Positions 28,717-37,433 of a DNA stretch of 64,000 nt are shown here, piece by piece. The notes under the pieces are model-generated. The model searched no databases and was not told the origin of the DNA. It saw only the letters and a program-made list of their open reading frames with translations. The stretch comes from Alkalihalobacillus sp. FSL W8-0930 (GTDB taxonomy: Bacteria > Bacillota > Bacilli > Bacillales > Bacillaceae_D), in assembly GCA_037965595.1 (NCBI GenBank), contig CP150183.1:1860001-1924000 (forward strand). Direction: 5' to 3'. The position numbers and the translations under genes were made by a program. Within the stretch, counting starts at the first letter, position 1. Each line of letters opens with the position of its first letter.

Positions 28717-29468
28717 AGTGTAAGCTCAAGCTTCACTGGACAATGATCACTACCGTAAATATGTGAATCAATGTCTGCGTGTTTTACGGTAGATGCAAGT
28801 TTATTTGAAACAATAAAGTAATCAATCCGCCATCCAATGTTTCGTTCTCGGACATTAGCCATATAAGACCACCAGGTAAAGGCATCATCCGTTTCAGGAT
28901 AAAGCATTCGATACGTATCCAGGTATCCTGAATCAAGTAGTTTCGTAAACTTACCTCGCTCCTGGTCCGTAAATCCGGCATTTCCAATATTAGCTCGATC
29001 ATTTTTTACGTCGTTTCGTTGGTGAGCTACATTTAAATCTCCACATAAAATAACCGGCTTTTGTTCTTCAAGTGTTTGAATATAACGACGGGCTGCCTCT
29101 TCCCAAAGCATACGATATCCTAGACGCGTTAAATCACGCTTTGCATTAGGTGTGTACATGGTTATGAGATAAAATCCTTCATATTCTAATGTGATAACTC
29201 GTCCCTCTAGATCCTCTATTTCATCTCCAAGACCAAACGTCACACTCATTGGTTCATGTCTAGTAAAAATAGCCGTTCCGGAATATCCTTTTCTCTCTGC
29301 ACTATTCCAGTACTGCTTGTACCCTTTTAGATCAAGATCAATTTGCTCAGGCTGGCACTTTGTCTCTTGTAAGCAGAAAAAATCCGCATCTTCAATGTTA
29401 AAGTAATCTAAGAACCCTTTTTTTACACAGGCACGAATGCCATTTACATTCCACGAAATAAATTTCAT
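28713..29468 (-). CDS. exoA: Exodeoxyribonuclease III
   Basis: 251 residues from the ATG at 29468 (MKFISWNVNGIRAC; GGGGGA upstream). It is an AP endonuclease/3'-5' exonuclease of the EEP superfamily in base-excision repair. Catalytic motifs in order are WNVNG (Asn7), LQETKCQ (Glu), YTPNAKRD, CGDLNVAH (Asp/Asn), and the C-terminal YGSDHCPV (Asp-His). Length and order are standard for ExoA. Monocistronic; its start backs onto the clpE control region. Confidence 0.96.
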   Translation of the reverse strand: MKFISWNVNGIRACVKKGFLDYFNIEDADFFCLQETKCQPEQIDLDLKGYKQYWNSAERKGYSGTAIFTRHEPMSVTFGLGDEIEDLEGRVITLEYEGFYLITMYTPNAKRDLTRLGYRMLWEEAARRYIQTLEEQKPVILCGDLNVAHQRNDVKNDRANIGNAGFTDQERGKFTKLLDSGYLDTYRMLYPETDDAFTWWSYMANVRERNIGWRIDYFIVSNKLASTVKHADIDSHIYGSDHCPVKLELTL

Positions 29469-29585
29469 TATATCCCCCAATAATCATAAGCTAATCATTT
29501 GACCAATTTGACCTATCTTATCATAATAGACGTTACACCTCAGATCCACTATTCTGTATTGATCAAAAAAGATCAAACAAAATAC

Positions 29586-29614
29586 TTGAAAGGTCAAAAT
29601 AGGTCAGTTATTAT
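29586..29614 (+). promoter_or_regulatory. clpE promoter P1 (sigma-A)
   Basis: TTGAAA (29586-29591), 17 bases, TATTAT (29609-29614). A CtsR box fills the spacer. Confidence 0.65.
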
Positions 29615-29648
29615 GTATGTAGAATCAAAAAATACCCAAGCAGTTCAT

Positions 29649-29677
29649 TTGACGATGAATTGTTCCTGATTTAAAAT
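29649..29677 (+). promoter_or_regulatory. clpE promoter P2 (sigma-A)
   Basis: TTGACG (29649-29654), 17 bases, TAAAAT (29672-29677). A CtsR box begins 4 bases after the -10. Confidence 0.7.
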
Positions 29678-29776
29678 AAAGGTCAGACTTAGTCAAAGAA
29701 CTTGACTTTCTTTTTAATCATAAAGGTCAAAGTTAATCAAAGTCTAATTCATTCTTACTTAGGAGGAATGTTTAAC

Positions 29777-31888
29777 ATGAAATGTCAACATTGTCAGCAA
29801 CGCGATGCATCAGTAGATGTGAAACTAATGATTAATAATCAAGCTCGTAACATACAACTTTGTGGTGAATGCTTTCAAATGATGCAGCAACCACTGAATA
29901 GTCAAGGCGGATCGTTTGATGATCTTTTTAAACAACACTTTATGAATCAAAATCCCGAAAACGGTCAAGGCACGCGCCAAAAAGTAAAACAAGATAAAGG
30001 CGCTGGTGATGGTTTCTTAGATCAATACGGTCGGAACCTGACTGCGATTGCTAAAAATGGAGAGATTGATCCAGTAATTGGTCGAGATGAAGAAGTTGAA
30101 CGTGTGATACAAGTTCTAAGTCGTAGAACAAAAAACAACCCAGTTTTAATTGGTGAAGCGGGTGTTGGTAAAACAGCAATTGCTGAAGGACTGGCAAGAC
30201 GAATTGCTGAAGGTTCTGTTCCATTTAAGATTCGTGATAAACAAATCTATAGCCTTGATCTTACCTCTCTTGTAGCAGGTACAAGCTATCGTGGTCAGTT
30301 TGAAGAAAACATTCAAAAGCTGATTGCAGAAGTCGAAGAACGTCAAGATGTTATACTCTTTATGGATGAAATTCATATGATGGTTGGTGCTGGTTCTTCA
30401 AATGATGGCAGCATGGACGCATCAAATATTTTAAAACCTGCACTTGCTCGCGGTAAATTCCAGTTAATCGGTGCAACAACATTAAAAGAGTTCCGCCAAA
30501 TTGAAAAGGATGCCGCACTTGAGCGTCGATTCCAACCAGTAAATGTAGCTGAACCGACACTTGAACAGACATTTGAAATCTTAAAAGGTCTACGTCCCAT
30601 TTATGAAGCGTATCATCATGTGGCCTATTCGGATGAAGTATTACGTGCTAGTGTAACGCTGTCTGATCGCTACATTCAGGATCGCTTCTTACCGGATAAA
30701 GCGATCGATCTTCTCGATGAAGTTGGTTCAAAGCTTTCATTAACAGATGAGAATCAAGATAAAGAGCAAATGAAAGAACGCTTAACCAAGATTCGTGAAG
30801 ACAAACAAAAAGCATCTGAAGTAGAAGATTACGAAAAAGCAGCGAAACTTCGCCAAGAGGAGCTTCTTCTTCAAGAACAAATGCAAAAATCAACAGGTGC
30901 AGCTGTTGAAGTGACAGTTGATTTAATTCAAGAAGTCATTGAAAAACGCACAGGCATCCCAGTGAAAAAGCTACAAAAAGCAGAACAGAAAAAAATGAAA
31001 GACCTAGCTGCTCGTCTTGCGGGTCAAGTGATTGGTCAAGAAGAAGCTGTTGAAAAAGTAGCAAAAGCGGTAAAAAGAAGCCGTGCTGGCCTAAAAGCAG
31101 CTAACCGTCCGATCAGTTTTATGTTTGTTGGTCCAACGGGTGTTGGTAAAACAGAGCTTAGCAAAACGCTTGCTGAAGAGGTATTCGGTAGTCGAGATGC
31201 AATGATTCGTTTAGACATGAGTGAGTTCATGGAAAAACACTCTGTTTCTAAATTAATCGGTTCTCCTCCAGGCTATGTTGGTCACGATGATGGAGGCCAA
31301 TTAACGGAACAAGTTCGTCGCAAGCCTTACAGCATCATCTTATTAGATGAAATTGAAAAGGCACACCCAGATGTACAACACAGCTTCCTGCAAATACTTG
31401 AGGATGGTCGTTTAACTGATAGTCAAGGACGTGTGGTTTCATTCCAAGACACCATAATCATTATGACCTCTAACGCAGGAGCAGGAATTCAGAAGGCCTC
31501 TGTAGGTTTTAATCATTCCCAAAGTAAAACTCTCGGTATTTTGGAATCATTAAATGATTACTTTAAACCTGAATTCCTTAACCGTTTCGACGGGATCATT
31601 GAGTTTAATCAGTTATCTGAGGAGAACTTGGTAGCTATTGTTGATGTGATGCTAGGCGAGCTTCAAGATCGCCTTAACGCACAGGATATTCAAATGACCG
31701 TTTCAGATGAAGCAAAACGTAAGCTATCTGAGCTTGGGTATCACCCTGCATTTGGTGCACGTCCACTTCGTCGTGTGATCCAAGAAACAATTGAAGATGA
31801 AATCACTGAATTAATTATTGACGAAGAAGTTGTCTCAGCTGTTGAAGTAACAGTTCAAGATAACGAGCTTGTTGTTCAAAAAGCATAA
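29777..31888 (+). CDS. clpE: ATP-dependent Clp protease ATPase ClpE
   Basis: 703 residues from the ATG at 29777 with AGGAGG 10 bases upstream; upstream codons in the same frame belong to the control region. ClpE marks: an N-terminal zinc finger (Cys3, Cys6 and the LCGEC pair), first AAA domain with GEAGVGKTA, a UVR motif in the middle ([12 protein letters not shown]), and second AAA domain with GPTGVGKTE and the sensor end [14 protein letters not shown]. It unfolds aggregated proteins and feeds ClpP; in Bacillus it also helps inactivate CtsR. It is controlled by the CtsR array upstream and followed by its own terminator. Confidence 0.97.
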   Translation: MKCQHCQQRDASVDVKLMINNQARNIQLCGECFQMMQQPLNSQGGSFDDLFKQHFMNQNPENGQGTRQKVKQDKGAGDGFLDQYGRNLTAIAKNGEIDPVIGRDEEVERVIQVLSRRTKNNPVLIGEAGVGKTAIAEGLARRIAEGSVPFKIRDKQIYSLDLTSLVAGTSYRGQFEENIQKLIAEVEERQDVILFMDEIHMMVGAGSSNDGSMDASNILKPALARGKFQLIGATTLKEFRQIEKDAALERRFQPVNVAEPTLEQTFEILKGLRPIYEAYHHVAYSDEVLRASVTLSDRYIQDRFLPDKAIDLLDEVGSKLSLTDENQDKEQMKERLTKIREDKQKASEVEDYEKAAKLRQEELLLQEQMQKSTGAAVEVTVDLIQEVIEKRTGIPVKKLQKAEQKKMKDLAARLAGQVIGQEEAVEKVAKAVKRSRAGLKAANRPISFMFVGPTGVGKTELSKTLAEEVFGSRDAMIRLDMSEFMEKHSVSKLIGSPPGYVGHDDGGQLTEQVRRKPYSIILLDEIEKAHPDVQHSFLQILEDGRLTDSQGRVVSFQDTIIIMTSNAGAGIQKASVGFNHSQSKTLGILESLNDYFKPEFLNRFDGIIEFNQLSEENLVAIVDVMLGELQDRLNAQDIQMTVSDEAKRKLSELGYHPAFGARPLRRVIQETIEDEITELIIDEEVVSAVEVTVQDNELVVQKA

Positions 31889-31904
31889 AATTGGATTAAA
31901 TCAT

Positions 31905-31943
31905 AAAAAGAGTACATTCCTTCGCTGGAATGTACTCTTTTTT
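31905..31943. terminator. Bidirectional terminator of clpE and the SDR gene
   Basis: Perfect stem AAAAAGAGTACATTCC / GGAATGTACTCTTTTT with a 6-base loop; T runs on both strands. Confidence 0.92.
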
Positions 31944-31955
31944 GCATAATGATCA

Positions 31956-32738
31956 TTAGAGTAGTGATTGTGCTCCGTCTACATATAACTCCATCCCTGA
32001 AACATGATTGGAATGATCCGAGCATAAAAACCCAACAACATTTGCAACCTGTTGAGGTTTACCACGTTCTCCTAAAGGAATTTCACCTTTTGGATATTCC
32101 ACAGGAATGCGAATCTCATCAACTTCTTTTTGAATATGAGTGTTATCTCCAATGTTCGTATCGATGGCTCCAGGACAGATTGCGTTTACTCGAATGTTAA
32201 ATGGTCCAAGTTCAACGGCAGCCATCTTCATAAAAGCAACCTGACCTGCTTTTGAAGCACTATATGCACTCATTCCCGCTCCTGAGAACTTTCGATTGCC
32301 GTTAATTGAGCTTGTTATGACGATGCTTCCCCCACCCGCCTCTTTTAAATAAGGAATCGCATGTTTAGTCGTTAGAAACGTACTTCGAAGATTTGTTGCT
32401 TGTGTGGTATCCCAATCATCAGCTTTCATATGCTCGATTGCTTGAAACACTCCATTTATTCCTGCATTTGCAACTACCGCCTGTAATGGTCCCTTCAAAG
32501 TTGATACCACTTTCTCGAAAGCTTTTTTTATATCTTCTTCCTTTTGCACATCGACCTCTACAAACATGGCTTCAGCACCTTGGGACTTCATTTCCTTTAC
32601 AGTTTCAGCCGCCGAATCTTCATCTACTTCAAGAACGGCTACCGAATAGCCTTGTTTAGCTAGTTGAATGGCAGATTGTTTTCCGATACCTGAACCCCCA
32701 CCCGTTACAACAGCTATAGGCTTAATATGTTTATCCAT
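31956..32738 (-). CDS. Short-chain dehydrogenase/reductase
   Basis: 260 residues, classical SDR. The cofactor loop is VTGGGSGIGKQ (about 11-21), with NAGING, the catalytic Ser in ITSSINGN, and Tyr-x-x-x-Lys in SAYSASKAG; PGAID follows. Asp/Glu after the second strand (LEVDED) suggests NAD rather than NADP. The substrate is unknown. AGGAGG lies 8 bases before the ATG, and a sigma-B-like promoter is about 45 bases upstream, in keeping with the stress-induced SDRs of Bacillus. Confidence 0.9.
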   Translation of the reverse strand: MDKHIKPIAVVTGGGSGIGKQSAIQLAKQGYSVAVLEVDEDSAAETVKEMKSQGAEAMFVEVDVQKEEDIKKAFEKVVSTLKGPLQAVVANAGINGVFQAIEHMKADDWDTTQATNLRSTFLTTKHAIPYLKEAGGGSIVITSSINGNRKFSGAGMSAYSASKAGQVAFMKMAAVELGPFNIRVNAICPGAIDTNIGDNTHIQKEVDEIRIPVEYPKGEIPLGERGKPQQVANVVGFLCSDHSNHVSGMELYVDGAQSLL

Positions 32739-32781
32739 ATCATTTTCCTCCTATCAATCTATTAAATGATGTATGTATTAC

Positions 32782-32808
32782 GTACCCAGATCTGCTTTTC
32801 TCGTAAAC
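32782..32808 (-). promoter_or_regulatory. Candidate sigma-B promoter of the SDR gene
   Basis: Minus strand GTTTAC (32803-32808), 15 bases, GGGTAC (32782-32787), against the sigma-B consensus GTTTAA, 12-15 bases, GGGTAT. One mismatch in each box. Confidence 0.45.
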
Positions 32809-32900
32809 ATCTTGCATTTTCATAGCGTTTTTCATAGAATTTATATGGCATTCTATTCTTATTCCAATTTTTTTTCGTTTTTAAACGATAAATTTCAAAT

Positions 32901-32939
32901 TGTAATCTAATTGTAATGTTCTTAAAACCTCACTGTTAT
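32901..32939 (+). promoter_or_regulatory. WalR box and promoter of the NlpC/P60 gene
   Basis: TGTAAT-CTAAT-TGTAAT (32901-32917) is a perfect WalR (YycF) site: TGTWAH, 5 bases, TGTWAH. Its second half overlaps TTGTAA (32911-32916), which with TGTTAT 17 bases on (32934-32939) makes a plausible sigma-A promoter. WalRK controls cell-wall hydrolases. Confidence 0.75.
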
Positions 32940-33027
32940 TTAAATGAGTTAAATTAATAATTGTTAAAGAAAAACTAAATAAACACGTACATATTCGTTT
33001 AATTATAATCTTTCGGAGGTATATTAT

Positions 33028-33999
33028 ATGTTTAAAACTAATTCAAATGTTAAAGGTCTTGTTATTAAAACTAGTTTCGTAGTAGGTCTTGCTTCTGCTG
33101 CTACTCTAGCAGCTAACTCAAATGCTTATGCAAATGTAGACATGAGCAAAGTCGTTGAAGAAAACAGAGCTGCAGAGGTTCAACAAGCAGAACAAACTCA
33201 AGCTGCTACAGAAAATGCGGTAGCTCAAGAAGAAACGCAAGTAGTTTCAACTTCTACTTTACGTCAAGGACAAACTGGACAAGCTGTTAAAGATCTTCAA
33301 TCTAAACTTGTTAACCACGGCTATAACACAAACGGAGTAGACGGAGTTTTCGGAGCTGGCACTGAAGCGGCAGTACGTTCTTTCCAAGCGGATAAAGGTC
33401 TTGCTGTTGACGGACTTGCTGGTCGTCAAACAATCTCTGCTCTAGGTGGCGAAATAGCAGCTGCTTCTACTCCTGCAAGCTCAAACACTGCACAAGCTTC
33501 ATCATCTAATGAGAGCGCATCTGAAACTGCAACTGCTAGTGCATCAGAATCTGCTTCTGCTACAGAGTCAGTATCTGAAGAAACGACTGTAAGTGCTCAA
33601 ACTCAAGTAGCTGGAACTCAAGTTTCTGCAAGCTATGGCTCTGTTATTGCAGCAGCTGAAGCTCAAATTGGCGCACCGTACAAATGGGGTGGCACAACTC
33701 CAGCCGGATTTGACTGCAGTGGTTTCATTAACTACGCATTTAAGCAAGAAGGAATCAGCCTTCCTCGTACAGCACAAGGAATCTATGATTCTTCTGCTAA
33801 GAAGTCTAAATCAGACCTACAAGCTGGTGATCTAGTATTCTTCACTGGTACGTATAGCGGAGCACCTACTGTATCTCACGCTGGAATCTATGTTGGCGGC
33901 GGACAATTTGTTCATGCAAGCAGCAGCGGCGTTCAAAAAAGCAGCCTTAATGCTGGATACTGGAGCAACCACTACTACGGTGCAGGTTCAGTAAACTAA
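33028..33999 (+). CDS. Secreted NlpC/P60 peptidoglycan endopeptidase with PG-binding domain
   Basis: 323 residues, CGGAGG before the ATG. A Sec signal peptide ends near ANSNAYA. Next come a Gln/Glu-rich spacer (about 40-75), a PG_binding_1 domain (about 78-140: LRQGQTGQAVKDLQSKL, GVDGVFGAGTEAAVRSFQ), a Ser/Ala/Thr linker (about 150-195) and a C-terminal NlpC/P60 domain. The catalytic residues are visible: Cys230 (FDCSGF), His284 (SHAGIYVG) and His296 (FVHASS). It should cut the D-Glu-diaminopimelate bond of stem peptides, as LytE/CwlS do. The perfect WalR box upstream supports a role in wall growth. Confidence 0.93.
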   Translation: MFKTNSNVKGLVIKTSFVVGLASAATLAANSNAYANVDMSKVVEENRAAEVQQAEQTQAATENAVAQEETQVVSTSTLRQGQTGQAVKDLQSKLVNHGYNTNGVDGVFGAGTEAAVRSFQADKGLAVDGLAGRQTISALGGEIAAASTPASSNTAQASSSNESASETATASASESASATESVSEETTVSAQTQVAGTQVSASYGSVIAAAEAQIGAPYKWGGTTPAGFDCSGFINYAFKQEGISLPRTAQGIYDSSAKKSKSDLQAGDLVFFTGTYSGAPTVSHAGIYVGGGQFVHASSSGVQKSSLNAGYWSNHYYGAGSVN

Positions 34000-34017
34000 T
34001 TAAATAAAAATATAAAT

Positions 34018-34053
34018 AAAAAGCTAGAAGAGGTCAACTCTTCTAGCTTTTTT
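34018..34053. terminator. Bidirectional terminator
   Basis: Stem AAAAAGCTAGAAGA / TCTTCTAGCTTTTT with a 7-base loop; it overlaps the last base of the minus-strand oxidoreductase gene. Confidence 0.88.
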
Positions 34054-35039
34054 TATGATCCCATTTTCACGATGGTACGTCCTCTTACCTTTCCTTCTAA
34101 GATATCCTTAAATACTTGATCAAGATCTTCAAGTTTCACTTCAATGACTAACTCATCCTCAAGGCATGTTGGCTTTAAGTCAGTCGCTAGTCGTTGCCAA
34201 ACGTTTGTACGAATATCCATTGGACAACGGACCGAATCAATTCCTAACCAATTGATCCCTCTGCTGATAAACGGAAAAACTTGAGTTGAGACATCCACGC
34301 CCCCTGCTAGTCCACTTGTTGCGACAGAAGCCCCGTACGATAAAGTAGAGAGGATATATTGTGTAGTCTTGCCTCCCACTGGGTCGATGGCTCCTGCCCA
34401 TTTTGACCGACGCGTTGACTTCTGATCATGATCTACCAAGTCATCTCTGTTTAGGACTTCTTTAGCACCTAGCTTCTTTAGATATTCTACTTCATTCCCT
34501 TTACCAGTGCTTGCAGATACATCGTAGCCTAAGTTGGCTAACATAATGACTGCTAAGCTTCCTACTCCACCACTTGCGCCAGCTACTAAAACGGGTCCCT
34601 GTTTCGGATTAAGTCCATTTTTCTCAAGCTGTCCAACTGATAAAGCGGCTGTAAATCCAGCCGTACCAAGAATCATTGACTCGCGTAAGGTTAGTCCTTC
34701 AGGTTTAGGAACAACCCATTCAGCTGGAACTTTCGCATATTCACTAAATCCCCCATGATGACCTGTACCTAAGCGGTAGCTTGTTACGATTACCTCATCA
34801 CCCTCGTTAAATGAATGATCCCCAGACTCTACGACTACACCAGCTAAATCAATGCCAGGAATCAAAGGAGTAAACTCTGCAATTCTTCCTGTGCTGCCAA
34901 CCATACCATCCTTATAGTTAACACTTGAATATGAAACCTTTATGAGCACATCTCCATCTAGCTGATCAGTTGACCATTCTTCAACCCCTGTTTGTACAGG
35001 TTCTGTTGATTGTAATACAAATGCTTTAAATGTTGCCAT
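34053..35039 (-). CDS. yhfP: YhdH/YhfP-family quinone oxidoreductase (acrylyl-CoA reductase-like)
   Basis: 328 residues, AAGGAGCGGG before the ATG. It is a zinc-independent medium-chain dehydrogenase: GroES-like N-terminal domain (SSVNYKDGMVGSTG, GIDLAGVVVESGD) and a Rossmann domain with GASGGVGSLAVIML. The motif SYRLGTGHHGGFSEYAKVPA is typical of the YhdH/AcuI subgroup, some of which reduce acrylyl-CoA with NADPH. The B. subtilis counterpart I have in mind is YhfP; the physiological substrate is uncertain. Monocistronic. Confidence 0.88.
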   Translation of the reverse strand: MATFKAFVLQSTEPVQTGVEEWSTDQLDGDVLIKVSYSSVNYKDGMVGSTGRIAEFTPLIPGIDLAGVVVESGDHSFNEGDEVIVTSYRLGTGHHGGFSEYAKVPAEWVVPKPEGLTLRESMILGTAGFTAALSVGQLEKNGLNPKQGPVLVAGASGGVGSLAVIMLANLGYDVSASTGKGNEVEYLKKLGAKEVLNRDDLVDHDQKSTRRSKWAGAIDPVGGKTTQYILSTLSYGASVATSGLAGGVDVSTQVFPFISRGINWLGIDSVRCPMDIRTNVWQRLATDLKPTCLEDELVIEVKLEDLDQVFKDILEGKVRGRTIVKMGS

Positions 35040-35227
35040 ATTATATCCCGCTCCTTACGTTTAAACTAGTATTTACTATTACCTGCTTTTCGTTCTGTAA
35101 AACATTTGAGTTTACATAATCATATTATAAATAACTTGCAGACAACTTACTCTATTCTAGCTTGAATTAATGAAAAAAGGGTAATGATAGGTATTATAAC
35201 CTTATTATTAATAAAGGGGTGCCAATC

Positions 35228-36133
35228 ATGTACAATCGTGCCATATTACTATACAACATTAAAGCAGGACAAGACGAAATAACCGTCCAATTAGCAGATG
35301 TTACAGAGCAACTAGCCCCGCATGTTCATGAGTTTACATTTATTCAAACACTTAAAAAAGGTGAAGCGGAAGACGTTTGCGCAAAAATGGGAGCAGATGT
35401 AGATCTAGTACTTATATTTGGTGGAGATGGAACGGTTCATGAATGTATAAATGGACTAATGAAGGTAAATGAAGAGAAACGTCCTAAGGTCGCTATTCTT
35501 CCTGGTGGAACATGTAATGATTTTGCCCGGTCCTTACATATTCGCACGGTAAAAGAAGCGATCTCAGCTATCTTGGCAAATAACAGCAAAAAGCTTGATA
35601 TGGGTCAGGTCAATGACCGATATTTCTCTAATTTTGTAGGAGTTGGCTTAATTACTGAAGCCTCACAAGCGAAAGAAGGACACCTTAAAGAAAAATGGGG
35701 TAAATTAGGCTACATAATGAGTGCAGTACAGTCCTTAAAGGATCCATCGTCTTTCAAATATTCCCTAGAAACAGATTCTGAGCAACTAGAAGGCGAAGCG
35801 GTGATGATCTTGGCAATGAATGGTCATTATCTCGGTACGGCCGGATTATTTGTTCAAGACAATGTAATGGATGATGGTAAGCTTGATTTATATATTCTAA
35901 AAGAAGCGGGCTTTTCTTTGTTAAAGAATGTATACAATAAATCAAGATCCGATACTGCGAAGGAATGGCTGTCACAGGCAGAAGACATTGAGGTGTACCG
36001 AACCAATTCATTAAAGCTAAGAACAGATCACTCGCAACTAGCCGATTCAGATGGCGAGTTATACCTCGAGACCCCGCTTGATGTCGAAGTTCATCAGAAA
36101 GCTATTGAATGGATCTACTTAGCAGAGGAATAG
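35228..36133 (+). CDS. Diacylglycerol/sphingosine kinase-family lipid kinase (YtlR-like)
   Basis: About 301 residues from the ATG at 35228; AAAGGGG lies 6-9 bases upstream, while the in-frame GTG at 35219 sits inside that site. DAGK catalytic domain: YNIKAGQD, then the nucleotide-binding LIFGGDGTVHECINGLM and LPGGTCNDFARSL, and the C-terminal half with VGVGLITEAS. The spacing resembles B. subtilis YtlR, a relative of DgkB; the lipid substrate is not established. Monocistronic, ending at a bidirectional terminator. Confidence 0.88.
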   Translation: MYNRAILLYNIKAGQDEITVQLADVTEQLAPHVHEFTFIQTLKKGEAEDVCAKMGADVDLVLIFGGDGTVHECINGLMKVNEEKRPKVAILPGGTCNDFARSLHIRTVKEAISAILANNSKKLDMGQVNDRYFSNFVGVGLITEASQAKEGHLKEKWGKLGYIMSAVQSLKDPSSFKYSLETDSEQLEGEAVMILAMNGHYLGTAGLFVQDNVMDDGKLDLYILKEAGFSLLKNVYNKSRSDTAKEWLSQAEDIEVYRTNSLKLRTDHSQLADSDGELYLETPLDVEVHQKAIEWIYLAEE

Positions 36134-36134
36134 A

Positions 36135-36170
36135 AAAACCCTAGGAGAAAGATTTCTCCTAGGGTTTTTC
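36135..36170. terminator. Bidirectional terminator
   Basis: Perfect stem AAAAACCCTAGGAGAAA / TTTCTCCTAGGGTTTTT between convergent genes. Confidence 0.9.
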
Positions 36171-36171
36171 C

Positions 36172-36750
36172 TTATCTAGAGACGTACTTGTTATTGGATA
36201 TCCAAAAACGATATGGATAGTCTTTAGCGGGACCACTATTATCAATACCGATTCGGGGGCCAACCTGGATATCGGTTGGCGCAGGACCATCTACAATATA
36301 GATGGGTGACTCTGTAATGCTACGGCCATATGCAGCCATCGTAATCCCCATTGCTTTTGTTAGCTTACCTGGACCATTCGTTAAAAGAACACCTTCTTTA
36401 CCTCTTCTTGTTTTCATGAGCTCTACGCCCTCTACAGGTTCAACTGCACGAATAAGGACAGCTTCAGGTATATCTATATCATTTGAAACAATGTTAAACA
36501 AACAATGAGTATGCATCACATATGTATATATGATGCCTGCTGGTCCAAACATTACCTCCGTGCGTTTCGTCCGCCTTCCATTAAAGCTGTGTGCAGCTTG
36601 ATCAATTGCACCTAGATAGGCTTCTGTCTCTACAATTCGACCAATGGTCCTTCCTTCAGGACTCTCATGCACTAAAAGCTTTCCAAGTAAACTTTTTGAT
36701 AATGAAAGTGTAGATTGCTCATAAAACGATCTTGGTAGCACTTGCGACAT
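36172..36750 (-). CDS. 3-methyladenine DNA glycosylase (AAG/Mpg family)
   Basis: 192 residues, GGTGGAT before the ATG. It removes alkylated purines in base-excision repair. Family motifs: LAKSLLGK-like start (LSKSLLGKLL), the catalytic ETEAYLG with the conserved Glu, DQAAHSFNGRRTKR, FGPAGIIYTYVMHTHCLFNIV and LTNGPGKLTKAMGI. Length is normal. The B. subtilis relative is YxlJ, as I recall. Monocistronic. Confidence 0.93.
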   Translation of the reverse strand: MSQVLPRSFYEQSTLSLSKSLLGKLLVHESPEGRTIGRIVETEAYLGAIDQAAHSFNGRRTKRTEVMFGPAGIIYTYVMHTHCLFNIVSNDIDIPEAVLIRAVEPVEGVELMKTRRGKEGVLLTNGPGKLTKAMGITMAAYGRSITESPIYIVDGPAPTDIQVGPRIGIDNSGPAKDYPYRFWISNNKYVSR

Positions 36751-36817
36751 ATCTTAATCCACCTTATGAATCCAATTCCATAGCCATAGTATACCCTCAT
36801 ACTAGGACTATCAACCG

Positions 36818-37303
36818 TTATTCGTATTCCGCACCTGTTTCTTTCATTAATCGATCTAACTCAATATTAAACTCATCTTCCAATTGATCATATTCATCAA
36901 ATAAGTCATCGGCTTCTGCTAGCAGATCTTCGTCTTGGCGATAATGGCCTTCTACCTCTTTTTCACCAGCTTCATAGAATACATCATTTGCTTCAAGGTA
37001 AAAGGAGTGAAGTTCTTGTACATCCTCGGTTTCAGGGCTAAGCGCTTGTAGCTCATCGTAATATTCATCAAGCTCTGGCTTTAAATCAGTTTCATATACC
37101 TCATAAAATTCTTCATCTGATAAGGCCTCTGTTTCGTTGTAGAACTCTTCCCACGCTTCATCAATATCCGTTTGAATGGGTAAGATATGATCGTTGTAAT
37201 ACACTTCAAGGTCATCGCCTACTTTGTTGTTGCTATTACAGCCTGTAAGAATAAGTGCGACACCTATTGAAACGATGGTTCCATGCATACTCCATTTCTT
37301 CAT
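36818..37303 (-). CDS. Acidic helical lipoprotein, unknown function
   Basis: 161 residues. The signal peptide ends in ALILTGC (lipobox). The mature part is very rich in Asp and Glu (runs such as DEEFYEVYETDLKPELDEYY and a C-terminal DLFDEYDQLEDEFNIELDRL) and is predicted to be helical, probably a coiled-coil bundle. No catalytic motif. Strong acidity suits an extracytoplasmic protein in an alkaline or saline habitat. GGAGACT precedes the ATG. No clear terminator follows. Confidence 0.75.
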   Translation of the reverse strand: MKKWSMHGTIVSIGVALILTGCNSNNKVGDDLEVYYNDHILPIQTDIDEAWEEFYNETEALSDEEFYEVYETDLKPELDEYYDELQALSPETEDVQELHSFYLEANDVFYEAGEKEVEGHYRQDEDLLAEADDLFDEYDQLEDEFNIELDRLMKETGAEYE

Positions 37304-37394
37304 CTTCTGAGTCTCCTATTCTATTGTTTTCTACGTTATTCTTTAAAAAGTCTACCACGTTTCAACAATTCTTTGCAAAGATATCCACGTATTC

Positions 37395-37430
37395 AAAAAA
37401 AGAGGGAAGCTCTTAAGCCTCCCTCTCTTC
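37395..37430 (-). terminator. Terminator of the sulfate ABC operon
   Basis: Minus strand AAGAG-GGGA-GCT / AGC-TCCC-CTCTT stem, slightly imperfect, followed by seven T. Confidence 0.85.
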
Positions 37431-37433
37431 GAT

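Larger units (their letters stand above)
29498..29741 (+). promoter_or_regulatory. Array of CtsR boxes before clpE
   Basis: Five sites resembling the CtsR heptad pair (RGTCAAA, NAN, RGTCAAA) lie in 244 bases: inverted TTTGACC-AA-TTTGACC at 29498-29513 (2-base spacer); GATCAAA-AAA-GATCAAA at 29561-29577; GGTCAAA-ATA-GGTCAGT at 29592-29608; GGTCAGA-CTT-AGTCAAA at 29681-29697; GGTCAAA-GTT-AATCAAA at 29725-29741. The third lies within the spacer of one promoter and the fourth just after a second. This is CtsR repression of clpE as known in B. subtilis. Confidence 0.9.
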
